This document shows positions 52,722 to 64,000 of a DNA stretch of 64,000 nucleotides, piece after piece. Origin of the DNA: Pseudorhizobium flavum (lineage in GTDB: Bacteria; Pseudomonadota; Alphaproteobacteria; Rhizobiales; Rhizobiaceae); assembly GCF_902502825.2 (NCBI RefSeq), contig NZ_LR723670.1, positions 3,130,001 to 3,194,000 on the forward strand, read 5' to 3'. The position numbers were made by a program, and so were the translations under genes. The first letter of the stretch is position 1. Each line of letters begins with the position of its first letter. The notes under the pieces were generated by a model. It saw nothing but the letters and a program-made list of their open reading frames with translations. It was not told where the DNA came from and searched no databases.

Positions 52722-53354
52722 ATGCAAGGCGAATTGATAAGGGTGAGCCAATCACGGCCGCCCGAGGAACGGCTGAGACCCGAGCGGTCAAGAAGCGATT
52801 GCCCTGTCTTACTGTCGCAGAGACTGGTTCTGCGTGCTCCTCACGAGGAAGACATCGACGCCCTTGCCCATCTCGCCAACAATGCGAACATCGCCACCAT
52901 GGTGTCCCGCATGCCGCATCCCTACACGGCAAGAGACGCAGCCGACTTCGTGCGACGCACGAACAGCGGCGAGATCGGCAAGTGCGTCTATGCCATTACG
53001 CGCGGCGATAATGGGGCGTTCCTCGGTTGTTGCGGCTTGGAGCCGCAGGAAGACGAGAGGACGGTCGAGATCGGCTACTGGCTCGGTGAGCCGCACTGGA
53101 ACAAGGGTTATGCGACCGAGGTCGCCCACGTCCTGATCGACATGGCGTTCCGCACCCGCGACATCGACCATATCGACGCGCGCTGCCGGGTGACCAATGT
53201 CGCGTCACGAAGGGTGATCCAGAAGTGCGGCTTCCAGTTCCAAAGCTCCGGCATGATCGGATCGCTGGCGCTGGGCGGCATGGTTCCGGTCGAGTGGTTC
53301 CGGCTTGACCGCAAGACCTGGATGTCGCTCAGAAGCTGGGGAGAACTCAGATGA
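52722..53354 (+). CDS. GNAT-family N-acetyltransferase (RimJ/RimL-like), first of a pair
   Basis: The 210-residue protein has the acetyl-CoA fold of the RimJ/RimL subgroup: TQRLVLR-like strand (SQRLVLRAPHEED), GYWLGEPHWNKGYATEV, then ARCRVTNVASRRVIQKCGF. AGGAGG precedes the ATG. It overlaps the next GNAT gene by 4 bases. This tandem between rpmA and obgE is common in Rhizobiaceae. The substrate is unknown. Confidence 0.92.
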   Translation: MQGELIRVSQSRPPEERLRPERSRSDCPVLLSQRLVLRAPHEEDIDALAHLANNANIATMVSRMPHPYTARDAADFVRRTNSGEIGKCVYAITRGDNGAFLGCCGLEPQEDERTVEIGYWLGEPHWNKGYATEVAHVLIDMAFRTRDIDHIDARCRVTNVASRRVIQKCGFQFQSSGMIGSLALGGMVPVEWFRLDRKTWMSLRSWGELR

Positions 53355-53929
53355 GCTCTGCCCTTCTCGAGCACCACCAGGTGGAAGCAAGGACGCCGGG
53401 GCCCTGCCCCGTCGTCGCCACGTCGCGTCTCGTCCTGCGCCCGCACCGGCTTTCGGATTCCGACAGCATCACGGAATCGCTTGGCGATTTTTCGGTGGCC
53501 CGAATGTTGGCACGGGTGCCGCAACCTTACGATCGGCAGGATGCGCTGGACTGGTTGCAGATCCAGGTCTCAGCCTCCGTGGCAGATTGGTCAGCTGCAA
53601 TCACGATGGGGGACGATGTCCATATCGGCACCGTTTCACTCGAGCTGCGGGCAGGCGCCTGGCGCCTTAGCTATTGGCTCAACCGCTACTACTGGGGACG
53701 CGGGATCATGACTGAGGCGACCGGCGCCCTCCTGGACCGCTTCTTCCGGCGCATGCCGGACGTTGCGATCGAATCCGGCGCCTTCGCCGACAACGCCGCA
53801 TCCCTCAAGATCCAGCAGAAGCTCGGCTTTCGGATTACAGGTTGCAGCGAGATGTACAGCCTTTCACGGAACGCCATCGTCGCGCACATAGATACGCTTC
53901 TCCAACCTGAAGATCTCCGCCGGCCATGA
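53351..53929 (+). CDS. GNAT-family N-acetyltransferase, second of a pair
   Basis: The 192-residue protein shares the layout of its upstream neighbour: TSRLVLRPHRLSD, SYWLNRYYWGRGIMTEAT and FADNAASLKIQQKLGF. The pair probably arose by duplication. The ATG overlaps the upstream stop as ATGA, suggesting coupled translation. Substrate unknown; protein alpha-amine or small-molecule acetylation is possible. Confidence 0.92.
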   Translation: MSSALLEHHQVEARTPGPCPVVATSRLVLRPHRLSDSDSITESLGDFSVARMLARVPQPYDRQDALDWLQIQVSASVADWSAAITMGDDVHIGTVSLELRAGAWRLSYWLNRYYWGRGIMTEATGALLDRFFRRMPDVAIESGAFADNAASLKIQQKLGFRITGCSEMYSLSRNAIVAHIDTLLQPEDLRRP

Positions 53930-53934
53930 ATTCC

Positions 53935-53973
53935 TGCCGTGGCAGCTGACCAATAAGATCGACTGCCACGGCA
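53935..53973. terminator. Perfect 11-bp stem-loop after the GNAT pair
   Basis: TGCCGTGGCAG (53935-53945) and CTGCCACGGCA (53963-53973) are exact complements with a 17-base loop. No T-run follows, so it may be a rho-dependent end, an mRNA-stabilising hairpin or an operator for obgE. Confidence 0.5.
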
Positions 53974-54077
53974 ACAGCTACGCCTTGCTACGGAAGTACC
54001 TCTCCCGCCACCGGTTCAGCCCATTCCGGACGGTATGTTATTGACGGGCTGCGTGATATGTTTTGACCTCTGCCTGA

Positions 54078-56378
<2,301 letters not shown>

Positions 56379-56386
<8 letters not shown>

Positions 56387-57665
56387 CCTCGTCACTGCGA
56401 AGACCGACGACGTGACAGCCCTCATGAACGAAATCGGCCGCCACGCGAAGGCAGCTGCTAGGCAGCTTGCGCTGGCATCGAGCGAGACCAAGAACCGGGC
56501 GCTGAACGCGATGGCGGATGCGCTGCGTGCTTCGAAGGACGCGATCCTGGCCGCCAATGCAGAGGACCTGCACGCAGTCGAAGGCAAGGGTCTCCAGGCA
56601 TCCTTCGTCGATCGCCTGACGCTTTCCGACAAATCCATTGCCGCCATGGCGCAGGGATTGCGGGAAATAGCCCAGCTGCGTGATCCCGTCGGGGAGACGA
56701 TCGCCGCCTGGGAGCGCCCGAACGGTCTGCGGATCGAAAGGGTAAGGACGCCGCTTGGCGTGATTGGTGTGATCTATGAGAGCCGCCCGAACGTGACGGC
56801 GGATGCCGGCGCGTTGTGCCTGAAGGCTGGCAACGCAGTTATCCTTCGCGGCGGCTCGGATTCCCTGAACTCCTCGCGCGCCATTCACCGCTGCCTCGTC
56901 GAGGGCCTGCGTTCAGCCGGACTGCCAGAGCATGCAATCCAGATCGTACCGACCGGTGACCGCGCCGCAGTCGGCGCCATGCTGACCGGTCTCAACGGTG
57001 CAATCGACGTCATCGTGCCGCGCGGCGGCAAGAGCCTGGTGGCGCGCGTGCAGAACGAGGCCAGGGTGCCGGTGTTCGCCCATCTCGAAGGCCTCTGCCA
57101 CGTCTATGTCGACGCCTCAGCCGAGCTTGAGATGGCCAAGAGCATAGTGGTCAATGCCAAGATGCGCCGCACGGGCATCTGCGGGGCTGCCGAAACACTT
57201 CTGATCGATAGTGCCGCAATAAGCACCCATCTTATGCCTCTATTGGAGGCGCTGACTGCTGCCGGTTGTGAGATCCGCGCTTCGGCTGCGGTCCTGAAGG
57301 TATTTCCCGGATTGAAACCGGCAACAGAGGACGACTGGCGGACGGAATATCTGGACGCAGTCATCGCCGTCGCCATCGTCGACGGCATTTCGGGCGCCAT
57401 CGCCCATATCAACACCTATTCCTCCAACCATACGGAAGCAGTGATTGCCGAAGATCCGAAGGTCGTAGAGCGGTTTTTCAACGAGATCGACTCAGCGATT
57501 CTGCTGCACAATGCCTCGACCCAGTTTGCGGATGGCGGCGAGTTCGGAATGGGTGGCGAGATCGGGATCGCAACCGGAAAGATGCATGCCCGCGGGCCGG
57601 TTGGCGTCGAGCAGCTGACCTCGTTCAAATACCTGGTGCACGGCACCGGCCAAATCCGGCCCTAG
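56379..57665 (+). CDS. proA: Gamma-glutamyl phosphate reductase
   Basis: ProA reduces glutamyl 5-phosphate to glutamate semialdehyde with NADPH. The 428-residue ALDH-fold protein has [21 protein letters not shown] and the catalytic Cys in [15 protein letters not shown]. The start lies inside the end of proB. nadD starts 6 bases after the stop. Confidence 0.97.
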
Positions 57666-57671
57666 CCGCCT

Positions 57672-58292
57672 GTGGAGAGCGCCTCCATCGCCCCTGCCTA
57701 TCTGTCGATGCCACATGTGGAGCGCGGCATGGTCGTTGGCCTCTTCGGCGGCTCCTTCAACCCTCCTCACGAGGGCCATCTGCTGGTGGCGGAGATTGCG
57801 CTTCGCCGCCTCGGCCTTGACCAGCTCTGGTGGATGGTGACGCCGGGGAACCCGCTGAAGAGCCGAACCGAACTGGCACCGCTTGCCAATCGTATCGCTC
57901 TGTCCGAAAAGCTGGCGCAGGATCCGCGGATCAAGGTTACCGCCTTCGAGCAGGCGCTCGGAAGCCCTTACACTGCCCACACGCTCGCCCATGTCAGGAG
58001 GCGCAGGCCCGGCATTCGTTTCATCTGGATCATGGGCGCAGACAGCCTTCGGACGTTCCACCGGTGGCAGAAGTGGCGTTCCATCGTCCAAACCTTTCCG
58101 ATCGCCGTCATCGATCGCCCCGGCTCCACACTTTCCTTCCTCTCGTCACGAATGACGCAGACCTTCGACTACGCGCGCGTTGACGAAGACGATGCTGGCG
58201 TTCTGTGGCGGAGACCCGCTCCTGCATGGACCTTTATCCATGGCCCCCGCTCCGCCCTAAGTTCGACGAGCTTGAGGCTGGCGGGAACCTAG
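57672..58292 (+). CDS. nadD: Nicotinate-nucleotide adenylyltransferase
   Basis: NadD makes deamido-NAD from nicotinate mononucleotide and ATP. The nucleotidyltransferase motif GLFGGSFNPPHEGH is intact, and SSTSLR near the C-terminus is the second conserved motif. The GTG at 57672 gives 206 residues; an ATG at 57708 would start at MPHVERG. Neither has a strong Shine-Dalgarno, so coupling to proA is plausible. Confidence 0.95.
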   Translation: MESASIAPAYLSMPHVERGMVVGLFGGSFNPPHEGHLLVAEIALRRLGLDQLWWMVTPGNPLKSRTELAPLANRIALSEKLAQDPRIKVTAFEQALGSPYTAHTLAHVRRRRPGIRFIWIMGADSLRTFHRWQKWRSIVQTFPIAVIDRPGSTLSFLSSRMTQTFDYARVDEDDAGVLWRRPAPAWTFIHGPRSALSSTSLRLAGT

Positions 58293-58438
58293 TCACGCGC
58301 ACCAGCCTTTCATATGTTCCTCACGTGTCGCTTGAAAGATGGCCCCTTCGATGCCACCTTTAGGTAGCGGCCGGAGAGTCCGGATTCGCTGACAGTGCTG
58401 TAGCTGTTACTTGGAAGAAAGGAAGAACCCTGACAACA

Positions 58439-58843
58439 GTGCACACCAAGGGAAAGATGCCCGGCATCCTCCCGCAGAGACTGGAACGTGGCGCCGATGC
58501 CGCGGCCCGTGCTCTCGAACTGGTCCTCGCAAGCCTTGAGGACTCCAAAGCAGAAGACATCGTCACCATCGACATCGCCGGAAAATCAGCGTTGGGAGAC
58601 TACATGGTCGTAGTCACCGGGCGGTCGAACCGGCACGTCAGCGCCATCTCCGATCACCTTATCCGCGATTTGAAGGCGGAAGGACTAGGTGCCCCTCGGG
58701 TCGAGGGTCTGGAGAGCGGCGACTGGGTTTTGATCGATACGGGCGACGTCATCATCCATGTGTTCCGACCGGAAGTCCGGGAGTTCTACAACATCGAAAA
58801 GATGTGGGCCGCTCCCGATCTCGAGGAAGAAACACTTCACTGA
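58439..58843 (+). CDS. rsfS: Ribosome silencing factor RsfS
   Basis: RsfS binds L14 and blocks subunit joining in stationary phase. The 134-residue protein has the core KAEDIVTIDI, VVVTGRSNRHVSAI and YNIEKMW. The annotated start is GTG 58439. An in-frame CTG at 58430, five bases after GGAAG, would read fMTTVHTKGK, which resembles relatives as I remember them, so a non-standard start is possible. Confidence 0.94.
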   Translation: MHTKGKMPGILPQRLERGADAAARALELVLASLEDSKAEDIVTIDIAGKSALGDYMVVVTGRSNRHVSAISDHLIRDLKAEGLGAPRVEGLESGDWVLIDTGDVIIHVFRPEVREFYNIEKMWAAPDLEEETLH

Positions 58844-58946
58844 CCGGTTGTTAGGGCTGCCCTGACCCGGTAAAGCCGACCGTAGTGACGCGGCTGCGCT
58901 CACCCGTAGCCGCCAGCATCAGGTCGGCCTTATTGCAGGACAGGAC

Positions 58947-59429
58947 ATGCGCATCAGCCTCTTTGCCGTGGGACGGCTGAAATCCGGCCCCGAGAAAGAC
59001 CTTGCGTCTCGCTACCTCGAACGTTTCTCCAAGGCCGGCCCTGCGGTTGGCCTTGAATTTTTGCGGTTGATCGAGGTGCCGGAAAGTCGCGCATCAAATG
59101 CCGACACCCGCAAGAAGGAAGAAGCCGCCATCCTCCAGAAATCCTTGCCGGAAGGGGGTCTTCTCGTTCTGCTCGACGAGCGCGGGAAATCATTGGACAG
59201 CGAGAGTTTCGCCCAGATGATCGGCCGCTTCAACGACAGCGGCAAACGGGACATGTTGATCGCGATCGGCAGCGCGGACGGACTGGATCCGGAACTCCAA
59301 TCCAGGGCCGACGCCGTGGTAAATCTTGGGATCATGACCTGGCCGCACCAGCTCGTCCGCATCCTGATCGCCGAGCAACTCTATCGGGCGGTCACGATTA
59401 TCGCCGGTCACCCGTATCACAGGGCCTAG
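58947..59429 (+). CDS. rlmH: 23S rRNA (pseudouridine1915-N3)-methyltransferase RlmH
   Basis: RlmH methylates pseudouridine 1915 in helix 69 of 23S rRNA. The 160-residue SPOUT enzyme has VGRLKSGPEKDLASRY at the start, LLDERGKSLDSESFA, AIGSADGLD (SAM-binding loop) and the C-terminal GHPYHRA. The 103-base gap upstream has no gene. Confidence 0.96.
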   Translation: MRISLFAVGRLKSGPEKDLASRYLERFSKAGPAVGLEFLRLIEVPESRASNADTRKKEEAAILQKSLPEGGLLVLLDERGKSLDSESFAQMIGRFNDSGKRDMLIAIGSADGLDPELQSRADAVVNLGIMTWPHQLVRILIAEQLYRAVTIIAGHPYHRA

Positions 59430-59491
59430 GCCGCCATGTGGTCATGTCGCGCAAATCAGCTTACCTTGACTGCGCGGCGAACGGTAGAGAG

Positions 59492-60892
59492 ATGAACTTC
59501 ACGTCACGACAGACAATTCGGCGCGGGGGCCGTGTCCTAATAACTGGGATAGCAACGGCACTTCTCACGGTGCCGGCGCTTCATTTATCTGCGCCACGTG
59601 CCCAGGTTCTCGAGCAACCGATGACGCCTCAGGATCCGACGCTGGAACTCCAGCGTAAGCGGGACGAGGCGCGCCAGGAGTTGAACGTCCTCGGCAACAC
59701 GATCAGCCTTTCGGTCGATAAGACGGACGCGATCGAGCAGACAATAGCCGAACTGGAGAAAACGACGGCCAACCTGCGCCAGGCGCTCGTCGACTCGGCC
59801 AGCCGCCGCAAAGAGCTGGAGCAGAAGATCCAGGACAGCGAGGAAAGACTGGCGCGGCTTCGACTGCGGGAGGAAGAAATCCGGCATTCCCTTGTGGCAA
59901 GGCGCGCTCTTCTGGCGGAAGTCCTGGCGGCCTTGCAGCGCATGGGCCGCAATCCACCACCCGCCCTCCTCGTCACCCCCGAGGACGCGCTCGCCTCGGT
60001 GCGGAGCGCCATCCTGCTTGGAGCCGTCGTGCCGGGCATGCGGGCCGAGGCGGATCGCCTGGTGGCGGACCTGGGGGCCCTTGCAAAGCTGCAGGCAGAA
60101 GCGACGGCTGAAAAGGCCTCGGCGTCCCAGACCATCACTGAAGGGCTCGAGGAGGAAAAGCGCATGGACATGCTGCTGGCGGAGAAGGAAAAGCTCAGCC
60201 GCCAGAATGCCGAGGAACTGGCAGCCGAGCACCGCCGATCGGAGGAACTGGCGGGACGGGCGACCTCCCTTGAAGGCCTGATCCAATCCCTCGAAGGAGA
60301 GATATCCTCTGTACGCGAGGCGATGGAGCAGGCACGGCTCGAAGAGGAGCGCCAGCGTCGCCTTTCCGAGGAGGAACGGGAGCGGGCGAAGCAACGGGCC
60401 GAGAGCATTCTGCCTGACAAAAACCGCATTGCGCCCGCATATGCCTTTTCCAGCCTGAGGCAGAAGCTCGATCTTCCGGTGATGGGTGACATCTTGCGGA
60501 GCTTTGGTGAACCAGACGGGACGGGACATTCTGCGGTGGGCATGACCGTCGCTTCAAATCCTGGTGCAGTCGTGACAGCTCCGTCTGATGGATGGGTGGT
60601 GTTTGCCGGCGCTTTTCGAAGCTATGGTCAGATGGTCATCCTGAATGCGGGCGACGGGTATCATCTTGTTCTGGCGGGAATGGATGAGGTTCGTACGCGG
60701 CAGGGCAGGTTTGTTGTTGCCGGCGAGCCGATCGCCGTCATGGGTAACAAAAGAGTGGCGAGCGCTACGGCATTGACGCTGGAAACGGATCGCCCGACAC
60801 TTTACATTGAATTCAGGAAGGATGGGTCGCCGGTCGATTCTAGGCCATGGTGGACCGCCAAGGAACTCGGAAGGGCACGAAATGATTCGTAA
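59492..60892 (+). CDS. EnvC-like murein hydrolase activator / M23 peptidase-domain protein
   Basis: The protein (466 residues from ATG 59492) has an N-terminal export signal (LITGIATALLTVPALHLSAPRA), a long coiled-coil (about residues 45-300) and a degenerate LytM/M23 domain (HSAVGMTVASNPGAVVTAPSDG; GDGYHLVLAGM). Lack of the full zinc ligands suggests an activator of amidases for septal peptidoglycan splitting rather than an enzyme. Starts at 59438/59444 would add 16-18 residues. The end overlaps ctpA by 11 bases. Confidence 0.9.
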   Translation: MNFTSRQTIRRGGRVLITGIATALLTVPALHLSAPRAQVLEQPMTPQDPTLELQRKRDEARQELNVLGNTISLSVDKTDAIEQTIAELEKTTANLRQALVDSASRRKELEQKIQDSEERLARLRLREEEIRHSLVARRALLAEVLAALQRMGRNPPPALLVTPEDALASVRSAILLGAVVPGMRAEADRLVADLGALAKLQAEATAEKASASQTITEGLEEEKRMDMLLAEKEKLSRQNAEELAAEHRRSEELAGRATSLEGLIQSLEGEISSVREAMEQARLEEERQRRLSEEERERAKQRAESILPDKNRIAPAYAFSSLRQKLDLPVMGDILRSFGEPDGTGHSAVGMTVASNPGAVVTAPSDGWVVFAGAFRSYGQMVILNAGDGYHLVLAGMDEVRTRQGRFVVAGEPIAVMGNKRVASATALTLETDRPTLYIEFRKDGSPVDSRPWWTAKELGRARNDS

Positions 60893-62207
60893 GGCTTCTC
60901 TGGTGATCGTCGGCGCTCTGATGGGTGCCACGGCCATGAGCGTCATCTACTCGGCGGGAGTGCCAGCGCAGGCTGCCGGTCCTTCGACCTATAAGGAATT
61001 GTCCATTTTCGGGGACGTCTTCGAGCGGGTGCGGGCACAGTACGTGACGCCACCCGACGAGAGCAAACTCGTCGAGAACGCCATCAACGGCATGCTCACC
61101 TCCCTCGACCCGCATTCGAGCTTCCTGAATGCGAAGGACGCCGCGGACATGCGGACCCAGACGCGCGGCGAGTTCGGCGGTCTCGGCATCGAAGTGACGA
61201 TGGAAAACGAACTGGTGAAGGTGATTGCGCCCATCGACGATACGCCGGCATCCCGCGCGGGCATCCTCGCAGGCGACCTGATAGCGGAAATCGACGGTGA
61301 GGCCGTGCGTGGCCTGAAGCTCGAGGAAGCGGTCGAGAAGATGCGCGGGGCGGTCAACACGCCGATTAAGCTGACCATCCTTCGCGAGGGCGCCGACAAG
61401 CCTCTCGATATCACCATCACTCGCGAGATCATCGCGGTTCGCGCTGTCAAGTCGCGCGTCGAGGGAGACGTAGGCTATGTCCGCGTGATCTCGTTCACCG
61501 AGAAGACCTATGACGACCTCGAGAAGGCGATCGAGAAGATCAAGGCGGAAGTCCCGGCCGACAAGCTGAAAGGTTACGTCCTCGACCTGCGCCTTAACCC
61601 GGGCGGTCTCCTGGATCAGGCGATCAACGTCTCCGACGCCTTTCTTGAGCGCGGCGAGGTGGTCTCCACGCGCGGCCGCAATGCCGACGAGACCCGCCGG
61701 TTCAATGCCGGCCCCGGCGACATTACGGATGGCAAGCCGGTCGTGGTGCTGATCAATGGTGGCTCTGCCTCGGCATCGGAAATCGTCGCCGGCGCCCTGC
61801 AGGACCTGAAGCGAGCAACGGTGCTCGGCACCCGTTCCTTCGGCAAGGGTTCGGTCCAGACGATCATTCCGCTGGGCGAAAGCGGCGCGCTTCGACTGAC
61901 GACAGCACTTTACTACACACCTTCCGGCACCTCTATCCAGGGCACGGGTATCAACCCGGACATCAAGGTCGATCAGCCGCTGCCCGAAGAGCTCCAGGGT
62001 AAGGTTCGTGCCGAAGGCGAATCGAGCCTGCGCGGCCATATCCCCGGTCAGAACGAGACGGATGAAGGCTCCGGCTCGGTCGCCTACGTCCCGCCGGAGG
62101 CAAAGGACGACGTGCAGTTGAACTACGCCCTCGATCTGTTGCGCGGCAACAAGACCGACCCGAGCTTCCCGCCAAGCCCGGACAAGGCTGCAGCAGTCAA
62201 GCAATAA
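60882..62207 (+). CDS. ctpA: Carboxyl-terminal processing protease (S41, CtpA)
   Basis: The 441-residue periplasmic S41 protease has a signal anchor (LVIVGALMGATAMSVIYSAG), a PDZ domain (about residues 95-180) and the catalytic Ser in GGSASASEIVAGAL with Lys in RSFGKGSVQT. Together with the EnvC-like protein it belongs to the cell-envelope remodelling set. I chose ATG 60882; the frame upstream is shadow of the previous gene. Confidence 0.95.
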   Translation: MIRKASLVIVGALMGATAMSVIYSAGVPAQAAGPSTYKELSIFGDVFERVRAQYVTPPDESKLVENAINGMLTSLDPHSSFLNAKDAADMRTQTRGEFGGLGIEVTMENELVKVIAPIDDTPASRAGILAGDLIAEIDGEAVRGLKLEEAVEKMRGAVNTPIKLTILREGADKPLDITITREIIAVRAVKSRVEGDVGYVRVISFTEKTYDDLEKAIEKIKAEVPADKLKGYVLDLRLNPGGLLDQAINVSDAFLERGEVVSTRGRNADETRRFNAGPGDITDGKPVVVLINGGSASASEIVAGALQDLKRATVLGTRSFGKGSVQTIIPLGESGALRLTTALYYTPSGTSIQGTGINPDIKVDQPLPEELQGKVRAEGESSLRGHIPGQNETDEGSGSVAYVPPEAKDDVQLNYALDLLRGNKTDPSFPPSPDKAAAVKQ

Positions 62208-62214
62208 GATCTTG

Positions 62215-62239
62215 GAAGCCGGAGCAAACCTCCGGCTTC
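62215..62239 (+). terminator. Hairpin after ctpA
   Basis: GAAGCCGGAG (62215-62224), loop CAAAC, CTCCGGCTTC (62230-62239), followed by TTCACCTT. It lies just before the next gene and may be an attenuating terminator. Confidence 0.7.
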
Positions 62240-62273
62240 TTCACCTTCGGCATATCCATCTCCGGACCTTCCC

Positions 62274-63479
62274 TTGGACCCTGACCTTCACGCCCCGCTC
62301 GGACAGAACAGACCGGCCGGAAGAAGACGATGGATTCGCCTCACACCCTCGCTTGCCGGGGGCGCAGCCTTTACGACGGCGGTTCTGGCCCTCTCCTTCT
62401 ACACAATGTTGGAGGGAAGCCGCTTTCGAGCATCCTCGCCCGGCACCCCGTCGGAACAGCAGCAGACCCCTCAATCCGAGATCGCGCAATCCGCTGCGTC
62501 GCAAGCTGGCGGCGCTCGTCGGAGCGGATTCGGTACGGGCCCAGGCATCGAACGGCTGACAACCGACGACGGAGCGGCGGTGACCAAATATTCGCCTGGC
62601 TTGCGCAGCGGGAGTGAGCCGCTCATCCTCCAGGCGCCACGTGTCGGACAGGACCCAAGGCTGGCCGGGACGCCCAATGAGGATCTTCTGGAGGATTCTC
62701 CCTACGGTCCCTTGCCCGTGGTCGGTCCCGATGGACTGCGGCCCATGGATCACTATGCGCGCCCGTGGTCGGGTGCGCGCGGAACTCGCATCGCCATTAT
62801 CGTCGGCGGACTCGGTTTGAGCCAGACGGGAACGCAGCGCGCAATTGAAGAACTCCCGTCGGAAATTACCCTCGCCTTCGCCGCAAGCGGAAACAGCCTC
62901 CAGCGGTGGATGCAGGCATCGCGCAGACAAGGCCACGAAATCTTGCTTCAGGTCCCCATGGAGCCTTTCGGCTCCTCGGATCCGGAAAGCGATCCCAACA
63001 CCTTGCTCGTCGACGCGCCGCGAGCGAAGAACCTGGAGCGGCTGCATGAAGCGATGGCAAGCATTACAGGCTACACGGGCATCATGAACCATCTCGGGGG
63101 ACGGTTGCTCTCCAACGTCGATGCCCTGGAACCCCTTCTGCGCGACGTGAGCGCGCGCGGCCTGCTGTTCCTTGACGATGGCTCATCCGCACGATCCACA
63201 AGCGGCACACTCGCCAAGGCAATCGACTTGCCCCATGCCTTTGCCGACATGACGCTGGACGGTCAGGTGGAGACGGCGGCGATCCTGCGCAAGCTTGACG
63301 ACCTGGAACGTCTTGCGCTGCGAAAGGGAAGTGCTATCGGTGTCGCTTCGGCCTTCGATGAGTCCGTGCAGGCAATCCGCCAATGGGTCCAGGAGGCGAG
63401 CCGCCGCGGGATCGAGATCGTGGGGGTCTCGGCTTTGGCCGACGACCCGACCGGCTACCGCGCAGAGGTGAACCAATGA
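62274..63479 (+). CDS. Divergent polysaccharide deacetylase family protein (YibQ-like)
   Basis: The 401-residue protein starts with TTG at 62274 ([17 protein letters not shown]), has one N-terminal membrane helix, a disordered Ser/Gln-rich linker, and a divergent polysaccharide deacetylase domain (about residues 160-400; [26 protein letters not shown]). This family follows envC and ctpA in many proteobacteria and is thought to act in the envelope; the catalytic status is unclear. The stop overlaps rppH. Confidence 0.9.
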   Translation: MDPDLHAPLGQNRPAGRRRWIRLTPSLAGGAAFTTAVLALSFYTMLEGSRFRASSPGTPSEQQQTPQSEIAQSAASQAGGARRSGFGTGPGIERLTTDDGAAVTKYSPGLRSGSEPLILQAPRVGQDPRLAGTPNEDLLEDSPYGPLPVVGPDGLRPMDHYARPWSGARGTRIAIIVGGLGLSQTGTQRAIEELPSEITLAFAASGNSLQRWMQASRRQGHEILLQVPMEPFGSSDPESDPNTLLVDAPRAKNLERLHEAMASITGYTGIMNHLGGRLLSNVDALEPLLRDVSARGLLFLDDGSSARSTSGTLAKAIDLPHAFADMTLDGQVETAAILRKLDDLERLALRKGSAIGVASAFDESVQAIRQWVQEASRRGIEIVGVSALADDPTGYRAEVNQ

Positions 63480-64000
63480 GCCAATTCTCCAAAGCCGCCG
63501 AAGACCTCCCCTACCGACGCTGCGTTGGCGTGATGGTCCTCAATCACGACGGGCTGGTCTGGGCCGGACGTCGCATTCCCGAGGGCAATTCCGAGTATGA
63601 CGGCTCGCCGCAGCTCTGGCAGATGCCACAAGGCGGCATCGACAAGGGAGAGGATCCGCTAGAGGCTGCCTATCGGGAACTCTATGAGGAGACCGGCATC
63701 GAGACTGTCTGTCTGCTCGGGCAGAGCCGCGACTGGATCAACTACGACCTCCCGCACCACCTGATCGGCATCGGACTTAAAGGGAAGTACCGCGGCCAGA
63801 CACAGCGCTGGTTCGCCTTCCGCTTTGAAGGCGACGAACACGAAATTCGGATCAACCCGCCGCCGGGCGACCACGCCCCCGAATTCGATGCTTGGGAGTG
63901 GAAGCCCATGGACGAACTTCCCGGCCTGATCATCCCGTTCAAGCGCAAAGTTTATGAGCGCGTCGTCTCGGAGTTCGCTCACCTCGGCAAGACGGCAGCC
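63476..64000 (+). CDS. rppH: RNA pyrophosphohydrolase (Nudix), 3' end beyond the window
   Basis: RppH removes pyrophosphate from mRNA 5' ends and starts decay. The visible 175 codons begin [19 protein letters not shown]; the Nudix box is intact ([23 protein letters not shown], with the REL-EE core), and [10 protein letters not shown] follows. No stop is reached by 64000. The ATG overlaps the upstream stop as ATGA. Confidence 0.95.
   Translation, partial: MSQFSKAAEDLPYRRCVGVMVLNHDGLVWAGRRIPEGNSEYDGSPQLWQMPQGGIDKGEDPLEAAYRELYEETGIETVCLLGQSRDWINYDLPHHLIGIGLKGKYRGQTQRWFAFRFEGDEHEIRINPPPGDHAPEFDAWEWKPMDELPGLIIPFKRKVYERVVSEFAHLGKTAA

Noticed and set aside
60840..62204. 454-codon minus-strand frame
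   Set aside because: It is the antisense of ctpA; long antisense frames are common at this GC content.

Overview
The window is a high-GC chromosome segment of an alphaproteobacterium, most likely Rhizobiaceae (Rhizobium/Sinorhizobium/Agrobacterium relatives). This rests on the housekeeping order tRNA-Ser, rplU-rpmA, two GNAT genes, obgE-proB-proA-nadD-rsfS-rlmH-envC-like-ctpA-yibQ-like-rppH, on the rhizobial style of the flagellin, and on a mainly oxygen-dependent cobalamin pathway. The species cannot be fixed from the sequence alone.

Layout: 0-6.2 kb is a tripartite RND efflux pump (adaptor, pump, outer-membrane channel) behind a repeat-rich putative operator. 6.2-9.1 kb holds elongation factor P and the two enzymes that beta-lysylate its Lys34 (EpmA, EpmB). 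9.4-10.3 kb is purU. 10.7-16.2 kb holds small genes, a stand-alone Lrp/AsnC ligand-binding domain and a LysR regulator divergent from an AmaA/AmaB-like oxidase and dehydrogenase pair (probable L-pipecolate/lysine catabolism) with a P1-family peptidase.

16.2-36.3 kb is a cobalamin supercluster: cobC, cobD, cobQ, cobO, cbtA, cbtB, then two back-to-back cobalamin riboswitches, then a DUF1636 gene, cobW, cobN, cobG, cobH, cobI, cobJ, cobK, cobL, cobE, cobM, cbiD, cobA and cobB. Together these cover most of the route from uroporphyrinogen III to the lower-loop stage, plus cobalt uptake. cobF is absent and cbiD sits in its place; cobS, cobT, cobR, cobP, cobU and cobV are not in the window. Many genes overlap by ATGA, and two divergent pairs have essentially no intergenic DNA.

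36.3-51.6 kb is accessory. It starts with a three-gene module resembling the UDP-QuiNAc/FucNAc synthesis and initiating-transferase genes of O-antigen loci, whose upstream side ends at an insertion-sequence cluster. That cluster is a complete IS3-family element abutting a second, 5'-truncated IS3-family element, which has an IS256-family element inserted in its terminal repeat with a perfect 8-bp target duplication. Next come an orphan, unusually long flagellin gene, an endonuclease/exonuclease/phosphatase-fold gene, and a compact leftward four-gene block (tape-measure-like protein, S49 capsid-protease-like protein, AT-hook coiled-coil protein, small helical protein). The block ends next to tRNA-Ser(CGA), which looks like the edge of a genomic island.

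51.9-64 kb is conserved housekeeping DNA: ribosomal proteins L21 and L27, acetyltransferases, ObgE, proline synthesis, NadD, RsfS, RlmH, an EnvC-like murein hydrolase activator, CtpA, a divergent polysaccharide deacetylase, and RppH, which runs off the right edge.
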